This document shows, one piece after another, positions 26,804 through 35,799 of a stretch of 64,000 nucleotides of DNA. The number at the start of each line of letters is the position of its first letter. Position 1 is the stretch's first letter. A model generated the notes under the pieces. It saw only the letters and a list, made by a program, of their open reading frames with translations, was not told the origin of the DNA and made no database searches. Made by a program: the position numbers and the translations under genes. The DNA comes from WLMZ01 sp037140375 (GTDB lineage: Bacteria; Actinomycetota; Acidimicrobiia; Acidimicrobiales; Ilumatobacteraceae), in assembly GCA_037140375.1 (NCBI GenBank), contig JBAXER010000001.1, forward strand, positions 1 to 64,000, given 5' to 3'.

Positions 26804-28269
26804 TGAGCTCCCCCGCCCGGGTCATCGTTGTGGGCCTCGGCCCGGGTGGCCCCGAGTTCGTCACCGACCAAACCCGACTTGCGATTGCTCACGCGCAGCA
26901 CCGATACCTACGCACCTCGGTTCATCCATCGGCCACGTTGGTGCCCGACGCAATCTCATTTGATCATCTGTACGAAACCGTCGACACGTTCGAGTCGGTC
27001 TACGCGCAGATCACCGCCGCCGTAATCGCTGGCGCCATCGAACATGGCGAAGTGCTCTACGCGGTTCCAGGGTCACCCTTGATTCTTGAGCGCAGTGTTC
27101 GTCACCTTCGCGCCGACCCTCGCGTGCAGTGCGTGTTGTTGCCCGCCATGTCGTTTCTCGATCTGGCCTACAACGCGCTGGGCATCGATCCGGTCGAGAC
27201 GGCTGTGCGGCTCATCGATGGTCACGAATTTGCCACCGCCGCTGCGGGCGAAAATGGCCCATTGCTCATTGCGCATTGCCACGCCAACTGGGTACTCAGC
27301 GACATCAAGCTTGCGGTAGACGACACAAGCGATGCCGACAACGACGACGTGGCCGTTGTCGTACTGCAGCGTCTCGGCACCCCCGACGAACTGATCACGC
27401 ACACCACGTGGTCGCAAATGGATCACGTCATCGAGGCCGACCACCTCACCAGCATTTACGTCGAGCACCTCAATGTCGCTGTCGCCGAGCACTACGCGCG
27501 GTTCCACGCGTTGGCCCGCACCTTGCGCGAGCAATGCCCATGGGATATCGAACAGACCCACACCTCGCTCATCCCGCACTTGCTCGAAGAGACCTACGAA
27601 GTTGTCGACGCACTGCAAGCTCTCGATCCTGACGATCCCGCTACCGACGAAGACCTCATCGAAGAACTCGGCGACCTGCTCTACCAGATCGAGTTTCACG
27701 CCACCATCGCCGAGCAGCAAGGCCGCTTCACCATCGCCGACATCACCCAGGGAATCCACGACAAGCTCGTGCGTCGTCATCCCCACGTGTTTGCCAACGT
27801 CAACGCAGAGTCCACCGACGAAGTGCTGAGCAACTGGGAAGCCATCAAGCGCGCCGAGAAGGGCCGCACCAGTATTTTCGATGGCATTCCGAATTCGTTG
27901 CCATCGCTGTCGTACGCCTACAAAGCGCAGCGCAAAGCGGCCAGCCTCGGGTTCGATTGGCCCGATGTGCACGGGGCGCTCCCCAAGATTGCCGAAGAGA
28001 CCGACGAGCTCATGCAGGCCCATGCTGCTGGCGACAAAGAAGCCGCCGCGGACGAACTCGGCGACTTGTTGTTCTCGGTGGTCAATGTCGCTCGGCATCT
28101 CAAGATCGATCCAGAGGTTGCGTTGCGAGCCGCCGTGGCCAAGTTCCGGCACCGATTCGAGGGCGTTGAGCAGTTGGCCGCTGAACGATCAATTGAGTTA
28201 TCGAGTGCAGGCCTCGAGACGCTCGATCAGCTGTGGGACGAAGTCAAAGAGCGCGACATCACAAAGTGA
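26803..28269 (+). CDS. mazG: Tetrapyrrole-methylase/MazG fusion, nucleoside triphosphate pyrophosphohydrolase (YabN-like)
   Basis: 488 residues. The N-terminal 230 residues form a tetrapyrrole-methylase-like domain (VIVVGLGPGGPEFVT, AVPGSPLILERSV, LPAMSFLDLAYNALGID). Two MazG modules follow: CPWDIEQTHTSLIPHLLEETYEVVDAL with EELGDLLYQIEFHA, and EETDELMQAHAAGDKEAAADELGDLLFSVVNVARH. This is the Bacillus YabN arrangement. MazG removes abnormal NTPs; the methylase domain's substrate is unknown. ATG overlaps the lipoprotein stop by 1 base. The 3' end overlaps the convergent gene by 43 bases. Confidence 0.92.
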   Translation: MSSPARVIVVGLGPGGPEFVTDQTRLAIAHAQHRYLRTSVHPSATLVPDAISFDHLYETVDTFESVYAQITAAVIAGAIEHGEVLYAVPGSPLILERSVRHLRADPRVQCVLLPAMSFLDLAYNALGIDPVETAVRLIDGHEFATAAAGENGPLLIAHCHANWVLSDIKLAVDDTSDADNDDVAVVVLQRLGTPDELITHTTWSQMDHVIEADHLTSIYVEHLNVAVAEHYARFHALARTLREQCPWDIEQTHTSLIPHLLEETYEVVDALQALDPDDPATDEDLIEELGDLLYQIEFHATIAEQQGRFTIADITQGIHDKLVRRHPHVFANVNAESTDEVLSNWEAIKRAEKGRTSIFDGIPNSLPSLSYAYKAQRKAASLGFDWPDVHGALPKIAEETDELMQAHAAGDKEAAADELGDLLFSVVNVARHLKIDPEVALRAAVAKFRHRFEGVEQLAAERSIELSSAGLETLDQLWDEVKERDITK

Positions 28270-29747
28270 ATCGGCGACACCACTGCCCCTGAGTCAGTGC
28301 TGCAGCGCCGATCGAGTCGGTCCATCGCCAACCAACCGAGCACACTGCTCAACACAGCGAAGCCGGCGAGCACACCACCGATGGTGAGCAACTCGGCATC
28401 AACGCGAGCGACGCGACTCACGTAGGCCATTGTCGAGCACAAGCCGAACTCGGCGATCAACCACATCAAGAAGATTCGGCCCGATCCCCCGAGGGCAACG
28501 CTGGCACGACCAAGCAACAGTTGTCCGACCACAAAACCGATGCACACGACGCCAATTGCGCCCACCATCATCGCCGCCGCAAACGCGTTGTGATCTCGTG
28601 ACACGAACGCAAACAACACGGTGCCCCCAACGAACGACGCTGCGGTCACACGAGGCGAAGGCGCGAGCAGCGTTCGTCGGCGAGCGTTCGTGGCTGCGGC
28701 TATCGCCCACGCCACGTACATGACATGAGTGGCAATGCCGAGTACCACGATGCGATCAAACATCTGCGTGGCCGACTCCAGCAAGGTGTGCGCTGCGACG
28801 GTGCCATCGTGCATGTCGGCAAGAATCGCTCGGCGACGCAAGTCGAAGGTTGCCGCCACCGCAGCTGTGTTGAACACGAACAGGCCGCACCACACCACGA
28901 CACGAAGTGCATGCGTGGGCAGGGGCGCCTTCGTCACGAAGTCAGCCGAACGGGTTACTTCAACCGAACCGATCGGCGTTCGCGATGCACTCCGAGGTGC
29001 GAGCGCATCGGCCCACTTGTGGTTGGTGAGCACCGCGATCTGTTGTGCTGCGGCATAGAACGTTGCCGCCGAAGCGAACAACAGCAAGCCGGCAACGAAA
29101 CACAGGTACGCCTTTAAACGCATCGCCATCTGGGGATCTGAAGTGGGCAGTCCACTCGATGTTCCGGCGAGCGCACCCCACATCAACAATGCAGCGAGCA
29201 GCGCCAACACGTACCAGACTCTCGCCAAGTACGCGCTGCCGCCGAGATCTTTGGCCGTGCCGCCAATGGTTCCATGAGGGATATACATGAACAACAGCGA
29301 CACAACAATGGTGATAATCCATCCTGACTCCAGCGTGCTGTCGAGCCATTGATGCGCCCCAAACGCCGCCACGGGAACAAACAGCCAACCGCCAACTGCC
29401 GCAGGCACGGAACGCAAGCTGTAGAACACCCGACGAGCATTCGCTACGGCAACACCGCTCCAGATCGCAAGTGCTGCCATCGCCACCACCAGCGCCACTT
29501 GGCCGTACACAAGGCGATCAATGACATGTCCTCGGAACACACCCGGGATTGGCGGATCGCCCCGCTCGTAGAGGTCGAAGTTGTGCTTAAACAGGAATCC
29601 GAATACCACTGCAAGGATGCCGAGCAGCACGAGCGACGCAAATGCGAGCCACCGCTGTGCCAGCTCCGGCATGGGTGCCCGAGCGGTGAAGCCACGGCCG
29701 GACCGTACTCCATCCTCGTTATTCACCGTTTCCGCCATGGTCGTCAT
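28227..29747 (-). CDS. Multi-pass membrane protein of unknown function
   Basis: About 506 residues with roughly a dozen hydrophobic segments, starting LAFASLVLLGILAVVFGFLF. No transporter signature was recognised. The N-terminal 25 residues are polar and cytosolic-like. It is inserted, in reverse orientation, into the otherwise conserved mfd-lipoprotein-mazG-eno-ftsB order. Starts at 29747 and 29738 (MAETVNN) are both plausible. An alternative 77-residue upstream extension is unlikely because it would run into the eno promoter and gene. Confidence 0.7.
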   Translation of the reverse strand: MTTMAETVNNEDGVRSGRGFTARAPMPELAQRWLAFASLVLLGILAVVFGFLFKHNFDLYERGDPPIPGVFRGHVIDRLVYGQVALVVAMAALAIWSGVAVANARRVFYSLRSVPAAVGGWLFVPVAAFGAHQWLDSTLESGWIITIVVSLLFMYIPHGTIGGTAKDLGGSAYLARVWYVLALLAALLMWGALAGTSSGLPTSDPQMAMRLKAYLCFVAGLLLFASAATFYAAAQQIAVLTNHKWADALAPRSASRTPIGSVEVTRSADFVTKAPLPTHALRVVVWCGLFVFNTAAVAATFDLRRRAILADMHDGTVAAHTLLESATQMFDRIVVLGIATHVMYVAWAIAAATNARRRTLLAPSPRVTAASFVGGTVLFAFVSRDHNAFAAAMMVGAIGVVCIGFVVGQLLLGRASVALGGSGRIFLMWLIAEFGLCSTMAYVSRVARVDAELLTIGGVLAGFAVLSSVLGWLAMDRLDRRCSTDSGAVVSPIHFVMSRSLTSSHS

Positions 29748-29850
29748 ACAACTCGTATCGACACATTCCGATGCACCTTGAGCAACGTATGGACGAAACA
29801 GAATTCTTTCGAAATTTGGCGACGACCGCACGCCTACTAACGTGCTCAAC

Positions 29851-31131
29851 ATGTCTGAGATCGTCAGTGTCGTAGGTCGCGAGATTCTTGATTCCCGGGG
29901 GAACCCAACTGTCGAAGTCGAGGTCACCCTCGAGTCCGGCGCCAGCGCACGAGCCGCTGTTCCCTCTGGCGCGTCCACCGGCGAGCACGAAGCCGTCGAA
30001 CTTCGCGACGGCGGCGCGCGCTACCTCGGCAAGGGTGTCAGCAAGGCTGTTGCGTTCGTCAACACCGAGATCGCTCAGGGCCTCAACCGCATCGACGCAC
30101 TCGATCAACGATTGGTCGATATGTCGCTTATCGATCTCGACGGCACCGACAACAAGGCGCGCCTCGGCGCAAACGCGATTCTGGGTGTGAGCCTCGCCGT
30201 CTCGAAGGCAGCCGCCGCCGAAGTGAAGCTTCCGCTGTATCGCTACGTCGGCGGGCCAAATGCGCACGTGCTGCCCGTTCCGATGATGAACGTCATCAAC
30301 GGGGGCGTGCACGCCGATAACAACATCGACCTTCAAGAGTTCATGGTGATGCCAGTTGGCGCACCCAGCTTTCGCGAGGCCCTGCGCTGGGGTACCGAGA
30401 CGTATCACAGTCTCAAAGCTGTGCTGCGCGAACGTGGGCTGTCTACTGCAGTCGGCGACGAAGGCGGCTTTGCACCCAACCTCGCCAGCAACGAAGACGC
30501 CATCAAGGCACTCGTCGAAGCAATCGAGCGTGCGGGGTATCGGCCTGGCGAAGACATTGCCATCGCCCTCGATCCCGCGATGAGCGAGCTCTACCGCGAC
30601 GGTCGCTACAACCTTGCCGGCGAAGGCAAGGTGCTCAGCGCCGACGAACTCGTGGCCTACTGGATGCGCCTCGTTTCTCTGTATCCAATCGTCTCCATCG
30701 AAGATGGCATGGCCGAAGACGACTGGGACGGATGGGCCTCGCTCACCGCCTCGTTGGGAGCTCGTATCCAATTGGTGGGCGATGACGTGTTCGTCACCAA
30801 CGCCGAACGCCTGCAGATGGGCATCGACCGCAACGTTGGCAACAGCGTGCTGGTCAAGGTCAACCAGATCGGCACACTCACCGAGACGCTGCAAACCGTC
30901 GAGCTCGCCACTCGCCATTCGTACACCAGCGTGATGAGCCACCGCAGCGGCGAGACCGAAGACACCACCATTGCCGACCTTGCCGTGGCCACTAACTGCG
31001 GCCAAATTAAAACCGGTGCGCCAGCCCGCAGCGACCGTGTCGCAAAGTACAACCAGCTCCTGCGTATCGAGGACCAGCTCGGCGAAGCCGCTGCCTTCCG
31101 TGGTCGCGCTGCGTTGGCACCGCGGGCCTGA
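29851..31131 (+). CDS. eno: Enolase
   Basis: 426 residues. REILDSRGNPTVEVEV at the start, GASTGEHEAVELRDG, NVINGGVHADNNIDLQEFMVMP, GDEGGFAPNL, SIEDGMAEDDWDGWASLT, GDDVFVTN, KVNQIGTLTET and SHRSGETED cover the substrate and Mg2+ sites. It converts 2-phosphoglycerate to phosphoenolpyruvate. ATG 29851 is preferred to an in-frame GTG nine bases earlier. Confidence 0.98.
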   Translation: MSEIVSVVGREILDSRGNPTVEVEVTLESGASARAAVPSGASTGEHEAVELRDGGARYLGKGVSKAVAFVNTEIAQGLNRIDALDQRLVDMSLIDLDGTDNKARLGANAILGVSLAVSKAAAAEVKLPLYRYVGGPNAHVLPVPMMNVINGGVHADNNIDLQEFMVMPVGAPSFREALRWGTETYHSLKAVLRERGLSTAVGDEGGFAPNLASNEDAIKALVEAIERAGYRPGEDIAIALDPAMSELYRDGRYNLAGEGKVLSADELVAYWMRLVSLYPIVSIEDGMAEDDWDGWASLTASLGARIQLVGDDVFVTNAERLQMGIDRNVGNSVLVKVNQIGTLTETLQTVELATRHSYTSVMSHRSGETEDTTIADLAVATNCGQIKTGAPARSDRVAKYNQLLRIEDQLGEAAAFRGRAALAPRA

Positions 31132-31139
31132 TTCATTGG

Positions 31140-31176
31140 TGCGGCACTCTCGCGCCACGTCGGGTGCCGCAGTTTT
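31140..31176 (+). terminator. Rho-independent terminator after eno
   Basis: Perfect 8-base arms TGCGGCAC (31140-31147) and GTGCCGCA (31164-31171) with a 16-base loop, followed by GTTTT. It starts 8 bases past the eno stop and ends 29 bases before the ftsB-like start, so it may act as an attenuator between them. Confidence 0.65.
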
Positions 31177-31204
31177 CGCCGACGAAGCTGCGAAACTAGC
31201 GGCC

Positions 31205-31747
31205 GTGAGCAACGCCCATCGCACGAGCACAATTCCGCGCCCGCGTTTGCATTCCAAGGTCGAGCGACCACGTCTCCAAAAGACCACGGTGCCTCTTGAG
31301 ACTCACAAGACTCACCGAGTCACCGACATCACCAGCGCTACGTCGTCTATCGACATCATTCCTCAGCGCAGCGGCCGGTTGTTGCTCGCCGTGTTCACGT
31401 CACTCATCGTGCTTGCTCTCGGCGCCGCATTGTTTGTGTTGCCGATCAGCTCATGGCTCCACCAACGCCAGCAATTGGCGAAGGGCACCGGGCAGGTCGC
31501 CACGCTCAACCAAGCCAACGATCAGCTGCAGACCGAAGTCGATCGCTTGCAGACCGACGACGGCATCAAGCAGGCCGCTCGCGAAGTCATCGACTTTGTC
31601 GAGAAGGGCGAACAGCGCATCACCGTCATGCCCGCTGGCGCAGCCCCCACCGTGTTGCCCACCGGATGGCCGTACGACCTCGTCACCCAAATCATCGCGA
31701 TTCGCCAAGCCGAAGCCGATGCTGCGGCCGCAGTGGTCACGCCGTAG
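31205..31747 (+). CDS. FtsB/DivIC-like septum protein
   Basis: 180 residues from GTG 31205. A 65-residue polar cytoplasmic N-terminus precedes one membrane helix (LLLAVFTSLIVLALGAALFVLPI) and an external coiled coil (QQLAKGTGQVATLNQANDQLQTEVDRLQ), then residues like the DivIC tail (AAREVIDFVEKGEQRITVMP). This topology and the position after eno match the actinobacterial FtsB/DivIC septum protein, which works with FtsL and FtsQ in cell division. Confidence 0.8.
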   Translation: MSNAHRTSTIPRPRLHSKVERPRLQKTTVPLETHKTHRVTDITSATSSIDIIPQRSGRLLLAVFTSLIVLALGAALFVLPISSWLHQRQQLAKGTGQVATLNQANDQLQTEVDRLQTDDGIKQAAREVIDFVEKGEQRITVMPAGAAPTVLPTGWPYDLVTQIIAIRQAEADAAAAVVTP

Positions 31748-31844
31748 CCACAAGTCGCCCACAACATTCGACGTGGACTGCGGTATAGGCCGCGGCGGTG
31801 ACTATTGTCGAGGTTTCGACATCTGTTTTCTCAGGGGGTCCCGC

Positions 31845-34127
31845 ATGGGCGGCAGCATTCTCGGCAATCGTGTTCTTCGTAAAGAAGACCCGAAATTTTT
31901 GACCGTCGGCGGCACATACGTCGACGACCTTCACGACGAGCCTTTGCTCGAGGGCGCCGCGCATGTCACCTACGTGCGTAGCCAGTTTGCCCACGGCACC
32001 ATCGTGTCTATCGACACCAGCGAGGCCGAGGCCATGCCGGGAGTCATCGCCGTCTACACGGCTGCCAGCCTCGGGCTTGAGCCCGTTGGCGCGCCGTTCA
32101 ACCCAACCGTGGCGCGCACCCTGCTGGCCAGCGACAAGGTGCGCTACGTCGGCGAGCCTGTTGCCGTCATTATCACCGAAGACCGCGCTCAGGGCGAAGA
32201 CGCCGCCAACGCCGTCATCATCGACATCGACCCACTCGAGGCGTTCACCGATGTCGAGGTTGCGATGGCCTCGACCACACACATCTACCCAGGCGCTGGC
32301 AGCAACGTGGTGTTCGACACCACCATGCTCGGCATGCCCGACAACACCGGCGACGCCTACTTCGAAGGCTGCGAAGTCTTGGTCAAGGGCCGCTTCGTCA
32401 ACCAGCGCGTGGCGCCTTGCCCCATGGAAGTTCGCGGCTCGTCCGTGGCGTGGGTCGATGGCCGGCTCTACCAGTGGATCAGCACCCAGCACGCTCAGGG
32501 CGTGAAGGGCCAGCTGGTCACAGCCAACGGTGTTGCCGATGCCGATGTTCGCGTGCTCACACCCGACGTGGGCGGCGGCTTCGGCGCCAAGATCGGCGCC
32601 TATCCCGAAGAACTTCTGCTCGGCCGCCTCTCGAAGCTTGTTGGCCGTGCGCTGTGCTGGCGAGAGACCCGCAGCGAGAGCATGGTCGCCCTTGGCCACG
32701 GCCGCGCCCAACTGCAGTACGTCACCATCGGCGGTTCGCGCGATGGCAAGGTTTCGCACTACCAGCTGCTCGTCCTTCAAGACTGCGGCGGCTTCGCCGA
32801 CATGGCAACCGTTCTCGCTCCGTTCATGACCCGGCCAATGGCCAGTGGCGTGTATGCCATCCCCAACATCGAGGTGCGCACCACCAGCGTGGTCACCAAC
32901 ACCACGCCAGTAGTTGCCTATCGCGGTGCAGGCCGTCCAGAGGCAACTGCAGCAATCGAGCGGGCGATGGACATGTTTGCCGCCGAGATCGGCATGGACG
33001 CCGCCGAGGTTCGCCGCGTCAACCTCATCCCTAAGTTCCTCGAGCCCTACACCACATCCATCGGCCAGACCTACGATGTCGGCGACTACGAAGTGGCACT
33101 CGATAAGGCCCTCGCCGCAGCCGACTACCCGGCCCTGCGCGCCGAGCAAGCCGCTCGTCGCGCCAGCGGCGGCGCAAAGCAGCTCGGCATCGGCGTCAGC
33201 GTGTACGTAGAGATCACCGGTGGCGTGCCACCAATGGGCGACGACGCCAAGATCGAAGTGCTCGACGACGGTCGCGCCATCGTGTTCACCGGCACCTCGC
33301 CTCACGGGCAGGGCCACGCCACTGCATTTGCGATGATTACGGCCGAGCAGACCGGCATTCCCATGGACCGCATCGAGCTGGTGTGGGGCGATACCGACCT
33401 CGTCCCCACAGGCGGCGGAACCATGGGTTCACGTTCGCTGCAGCAGGGTGGCGCAGCCGTCAACAAAGCCGCCATCGAACTCGTCGAGCAGGCCACCAAG
33501 CTTGCCGCACGGTTGCTCGAAGCCGACGAAGCCGATGTGGTGCTCGACAAAGAGACCGGTTCATTCAACGTCATCGGCACGCCCGCTGTCTCCAAGACAT
33601 GGGCCGACCTTGCCGTCGCGATGAAGGCCGAAGGCGGCCTCAAGCAGAGCACCACGTTCTCGGCCGCAAGCGCCACGTATCCGTTCGGCGCTCACGTTGC
33701 CGTGGTCGAAGTCGACACCGAGACAGGTCAGGTTCGCCTCATCCGTCACGTTGCTTGCGACGACGCCGGACGCGTGCTCAACCCACTGTTGCTCGATGGT
33801 CAGATTCATGGCGGCATCGCCCAAGGCGCTGCGCAAGCATTGCTTGAAGAGGTGCGCTACGACGACGACGGCAACCCCGTCACCTCGAACCTCGCCGATT
33901 ACGCGATGATCTCGGCGGCCGAGCTTCCAAGCTACGAAGTGATCCACATGGAGACACCAACGCCGGTGAACCCATTGGGTGCGAAGGGCATCGGCGAGAG
34001 CGGCACCATTGGCTCCACCCCAGCGGTGCAGTCAGCGGTTGTCGATGCGCTGAGCCATCTCGGTGTTCGCCACATCGACATGCCAGCAACGGCCGAGCGG
34101 GTGTGGCGAGCAATCGCCAGCGCATAA
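31845..34127 (+). CDS. Xanthine dehydrogenase/CO dehydrogenase-type molybdopterin subunit (form II CoxL-like)
   Basis: 760 residues of the molybdenum hydroxylase large-subunit family. Opening GNRVLRKEDPKFLTVGGTYVDD, then DVGGGFGAKIGAYPEELLL, VVAYRGAGRPEATAAIE, GTSPHGQGHATAFAMI and GAKGIGESGTIGSTPAVQSAV. The loop AYRGAGR (residues 358-364) is the form II type, not the AYXCSFR of true aerobic CO dehydrogenase. The FAD (CoxM) and 2Fe-2S (CoxS) subunits are not adjacent, so its partners and substrate are unknown. SD AGGGGG precedes ATG 31845. Confidence 0.88.
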   Translation: MGGSILGNRVLRKEDPKFLTVGGTYVDDLHDEPLLEGAAHVTYVRSQFAHGTIVSIDTSEAEAMPGVIAVYTAASLGLEPVGAPFNPTVARTLLASDKVRYVGEPVAVIITEDRAQGEDAANAVIIDIDPLEAFTDVEVAMASTTHIYPGAGSNVVFDTTMLGMPDNTGDAYFEGCEVLVKGRFVNQRVAPCPMEVRGSSVAWVDGRLYQWISTQHAQGVKGQLVTANGVADADVRVLTPDVGGGFGAKIGAYPEELLLGRLSKLVGRALCWRETRSESMVALGHGRAQLQYVTIGGSRDGKVSHYQLLVLQDCGGFADMATVLAPFMTRPMASGVYAIPNIEVRTTSVVTNTTPVVAYRGAGRPEATAAIERAMDMFAAEIGMDAAEVRRVNLIPKFLEPYTTSIGQTYDVGDYEVALDKALAAADYPALRAEQAARRASGGAKQLGIGVSVYVEITGGVPPMGDDAKIEVLDDGRAIVFTGTSPHGQGHATAFAMITAEQTGIPMDRIELVWGDTDLVPTGGGTMGSRSLQQGGAAVNKAAIELVEQATKLAARLLEADEADVVLDKETGSFNVIGTPAVSKTWADLAVAMKAEGGLKQSTTFSAASATYPFGAHVAVVEVDTETGQVRLIRHVACDDAGRVLNPLLLDGQIHGGIAQGAAQALLEEVRYDDDGNPVTSNLADYAMISAAELPSYEVIHMETPTPVNPLGAKGIGESGTIGSTPAVQSAVVDALSHLGVRHIDMPATAERVWRAIASA

Positions 34128-34145
34128 GCCCTTTGCCGCTGCGCC

Positions 34146-34178
34146 CTCAAAAGTCGGCGAGTTCGACGAAATTTTGAG
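34146..34178 (+). terminator. Candidate hairpin terminator after the CoxL-like gene
   Basis: Outer arms CTCAAAA (34146-34152) and TTTTGAG (34172-34178) with an inner stem GTCG/CGAC (34153-34156, 34164-34167). It begins 18 bases after the stop codon. There is no long T-run downstream, so efficiency is doubtful. Confidence 0.4.
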
Positions 34179-34240
34179 ATTTGGGGAACCCCCGGGTCAC
34201 TTGGTTCGTCTCAACTTCGCCAACACATCAGGAGGACGCA

Positions 34241-35647
34241 ATGAGCGAACCAACAGCATCCAACGAACCGACTCTCGAGTCTGGTTCCATCGTGGCCAGC
34301 GACCTATCACCCGCCGAGCGAACTGCTACGCGCTCGCCCGCATCTCGTATCGCCGCAATCGCTGCATGCACTGCGCTTGTGGCCGGCCTTGGCGGCTTCC
34401 TCATCGGCCGCACCTCGGGTTCGTCTGACCAGAGCAAGCTGAAGGCTGGAGCCAATGTCGCTGAGTCAAGCAGCAGCGTCGCCGACACAAACGGCGCCAA
34501 CACTCCCGGCGCCCCAATCGCTAACGACTCAATGGGCGACTCGAAGATCGGATCATCGTCGGCACGCCCCGGTGGCGGCGGGATGTACTCACCCAATGCA
34601 TACGAGGAACCCAAGCAAGAACTTCTTGCCGAGCGAACCACAACAAGCGGCATCACGATGCGCGCTCACCTGCAGGACTACGGCTCTGAGTCGAACCCTT
34701 GGACGGGCCAATTCGGGTCATGGACGCCTGCGGGCTGGTGCTTCCCTACCGGCAATCTGCGCATCTCCATCGTGACCCCGTCTGCTGTGAACATCAGCGG
34801 CGCATCATGGTTCAGCGAGCCCAAGGGTGGGTCGGCCATCTCGACGTTCTCCGCTGGCTACGCCGAAGGATCGCCGGTATTCGGTGCCGCCGTTCAGGTA
34901 GGCGCCGGCATCACGTCGGTTACGTTCACAACGGCCAGCGGACTCACCGATACAGCAGCTGTCGTTCGTGGTGTTGCGTTGCTCGCGGTAAACGGCCCCA
35001 TCGAGCAAGATTTCACGGTCACGCTCACGTCTGCTGACGGCACAACGTCATCGCAGTCCAACGCCGACCTTTCGCTTCCATACGACGGCTCCGACTATGC
35101 CGCTGCGTGTGAACCTCCACCGCCAGCCCTTCCTTCGGCAGGCGCTCAGCCAGCCGATGCTGCTGCGGCCGAAGCTGCCGTTCGTGAGTCGTGGACAGTC
35201 GCACGCGACTTCAACAACACCGACTCGGCGGCGCGCCTCGCCCGTATCGACGACACCACCGGAATCGCTGATGCCTGGAAGGCTCTGAGCACCGGCGATT
35301 TCGCCGAGGCCGCAAAGACCTCGTCCACCACCATTCAGGACTTCGTATTCAGTAGCCCCACCGAAGCGTGGTTCCGTTACGACGTCACCACCTCGATGGG
35401 CAACTTCACCAATCGCTATGGCAAGGCGTTGCTCGGCAATGACGGTGTCTGGCGCATCACCCGTCAGACCGTCTGCCAAGACCTCGGACTCGCTCCGGGC
35501 TCACAGTGCACGCCACCTGTCGACAATCTCTACCCACCGAGCGCTGCGAACGATCCTCGCTACGGCCAAGGTGGAGTCATTGGTATCGGCAGCGAGCCCC
35601 GGCCGGCGGTCGAGCCGTACGTCATCGACGTCGCCCCCCAGAAGTAA
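34241..35647 (+). CDS. Membrane-anchored secreted protein of unknown function
   Basis: 468 residues with an excellent SD (AGGAGG at 34230-34235). A 45-residue polar cytoplasmic start precedes one membrane helix (IAAIAACTALVAGLGGFLIG), a Ser/Gly/Asn-rich linker (about 65-115) and a large extracellular part. The latter includes WTGQFGSWTPAGWCFPTGNLRISI and, near the C-terminus, a segment (residues about 315-410, VRESWTVARDFNNTDSAARLARIDD...WFRYDVTTSMGNFTNRYGKALLGNDGVWRIT) that looks like an SnoaL/NTF2-like fold. Three or four cysteines may form disulfides. Function unknown. Confidence 0.7.
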   Translation: MSEPTASNEPTLESGSIVASDLSPAERTATRSPASRIAAIAACTALVAGLGGFLIGRTSGSSDQSKLKAGANVAESSSSVADTNGANTPGAPIANDSMGDSKIGSSSARPGGGGMYSPNAYEEPKQELLAERTTTSGITMRAHLQDYGSESNPWTGQFGSWTPAGWCFPTGNLRISIVTPSAVNISGASWFSEPKGGSAISTFSAGYAEGSPVFGAAVQVGAGITSVTFTTASGLTDTAAVVRGVALLAVNGPIEQDFTVTLTSADGTTSSQSNADLSLPYDGSDYAAACEPPPPALPSAGAQPADAAAAEAAVRESWTVARDFNNTDSAARLARIDDTTGIADAWKALSTGDFAEAAKTSSTTIQDFVFSSPTEAWFRYDVTTSMGNFTNRYGKALLGNDGVWRITRQTVCQDLGLAPGSQCTPPVDNLYPPSAANDPRYGQGGVIGIGSEPRPAVEPYVIDVAPQK

Positions 35648-35693
35648 CACCGCCCCCGCTCCACCAACCACCAACCATTTCGCTCCACCAAAC

Positions 35694-35744
35694 GGTTTGT
35701 TGAAGACAATTGGTCGAACCTTGACCTGATGTCTTCAACAAACC
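35694..35744. repeat. Perfect 14-base inverted repeat between convergent genes
   Basis: GGTTTGTTGAAGAC (35694-35707) and GTCTTCAACAAACC (35731-35744) with a 23-base loop. It lies between the secreted-protein gene and etfA, which converge. It could be a bidirectional terminator without a T-run or a remnant of a small element. Confidence 0.75.
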
Positions 35745-35757
35745 CGGGAGTGAGGGC

Positions 35758-35795
35758 GGGCGCGGCGGATTGGGAGTCGGGGCGCGGCGGATTGG
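35758..35795. repeat. Two copies of a 16-base direct repeat
   Basis: GGGCGCGGCGGATTGG occurs at 35758-35773 and again at 35780-35795, 22 bases apart, ending 5 bases before the etfA stop. No function is evident. Confidence 0.75.
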
Positions 35796-35799
35796 CGGG

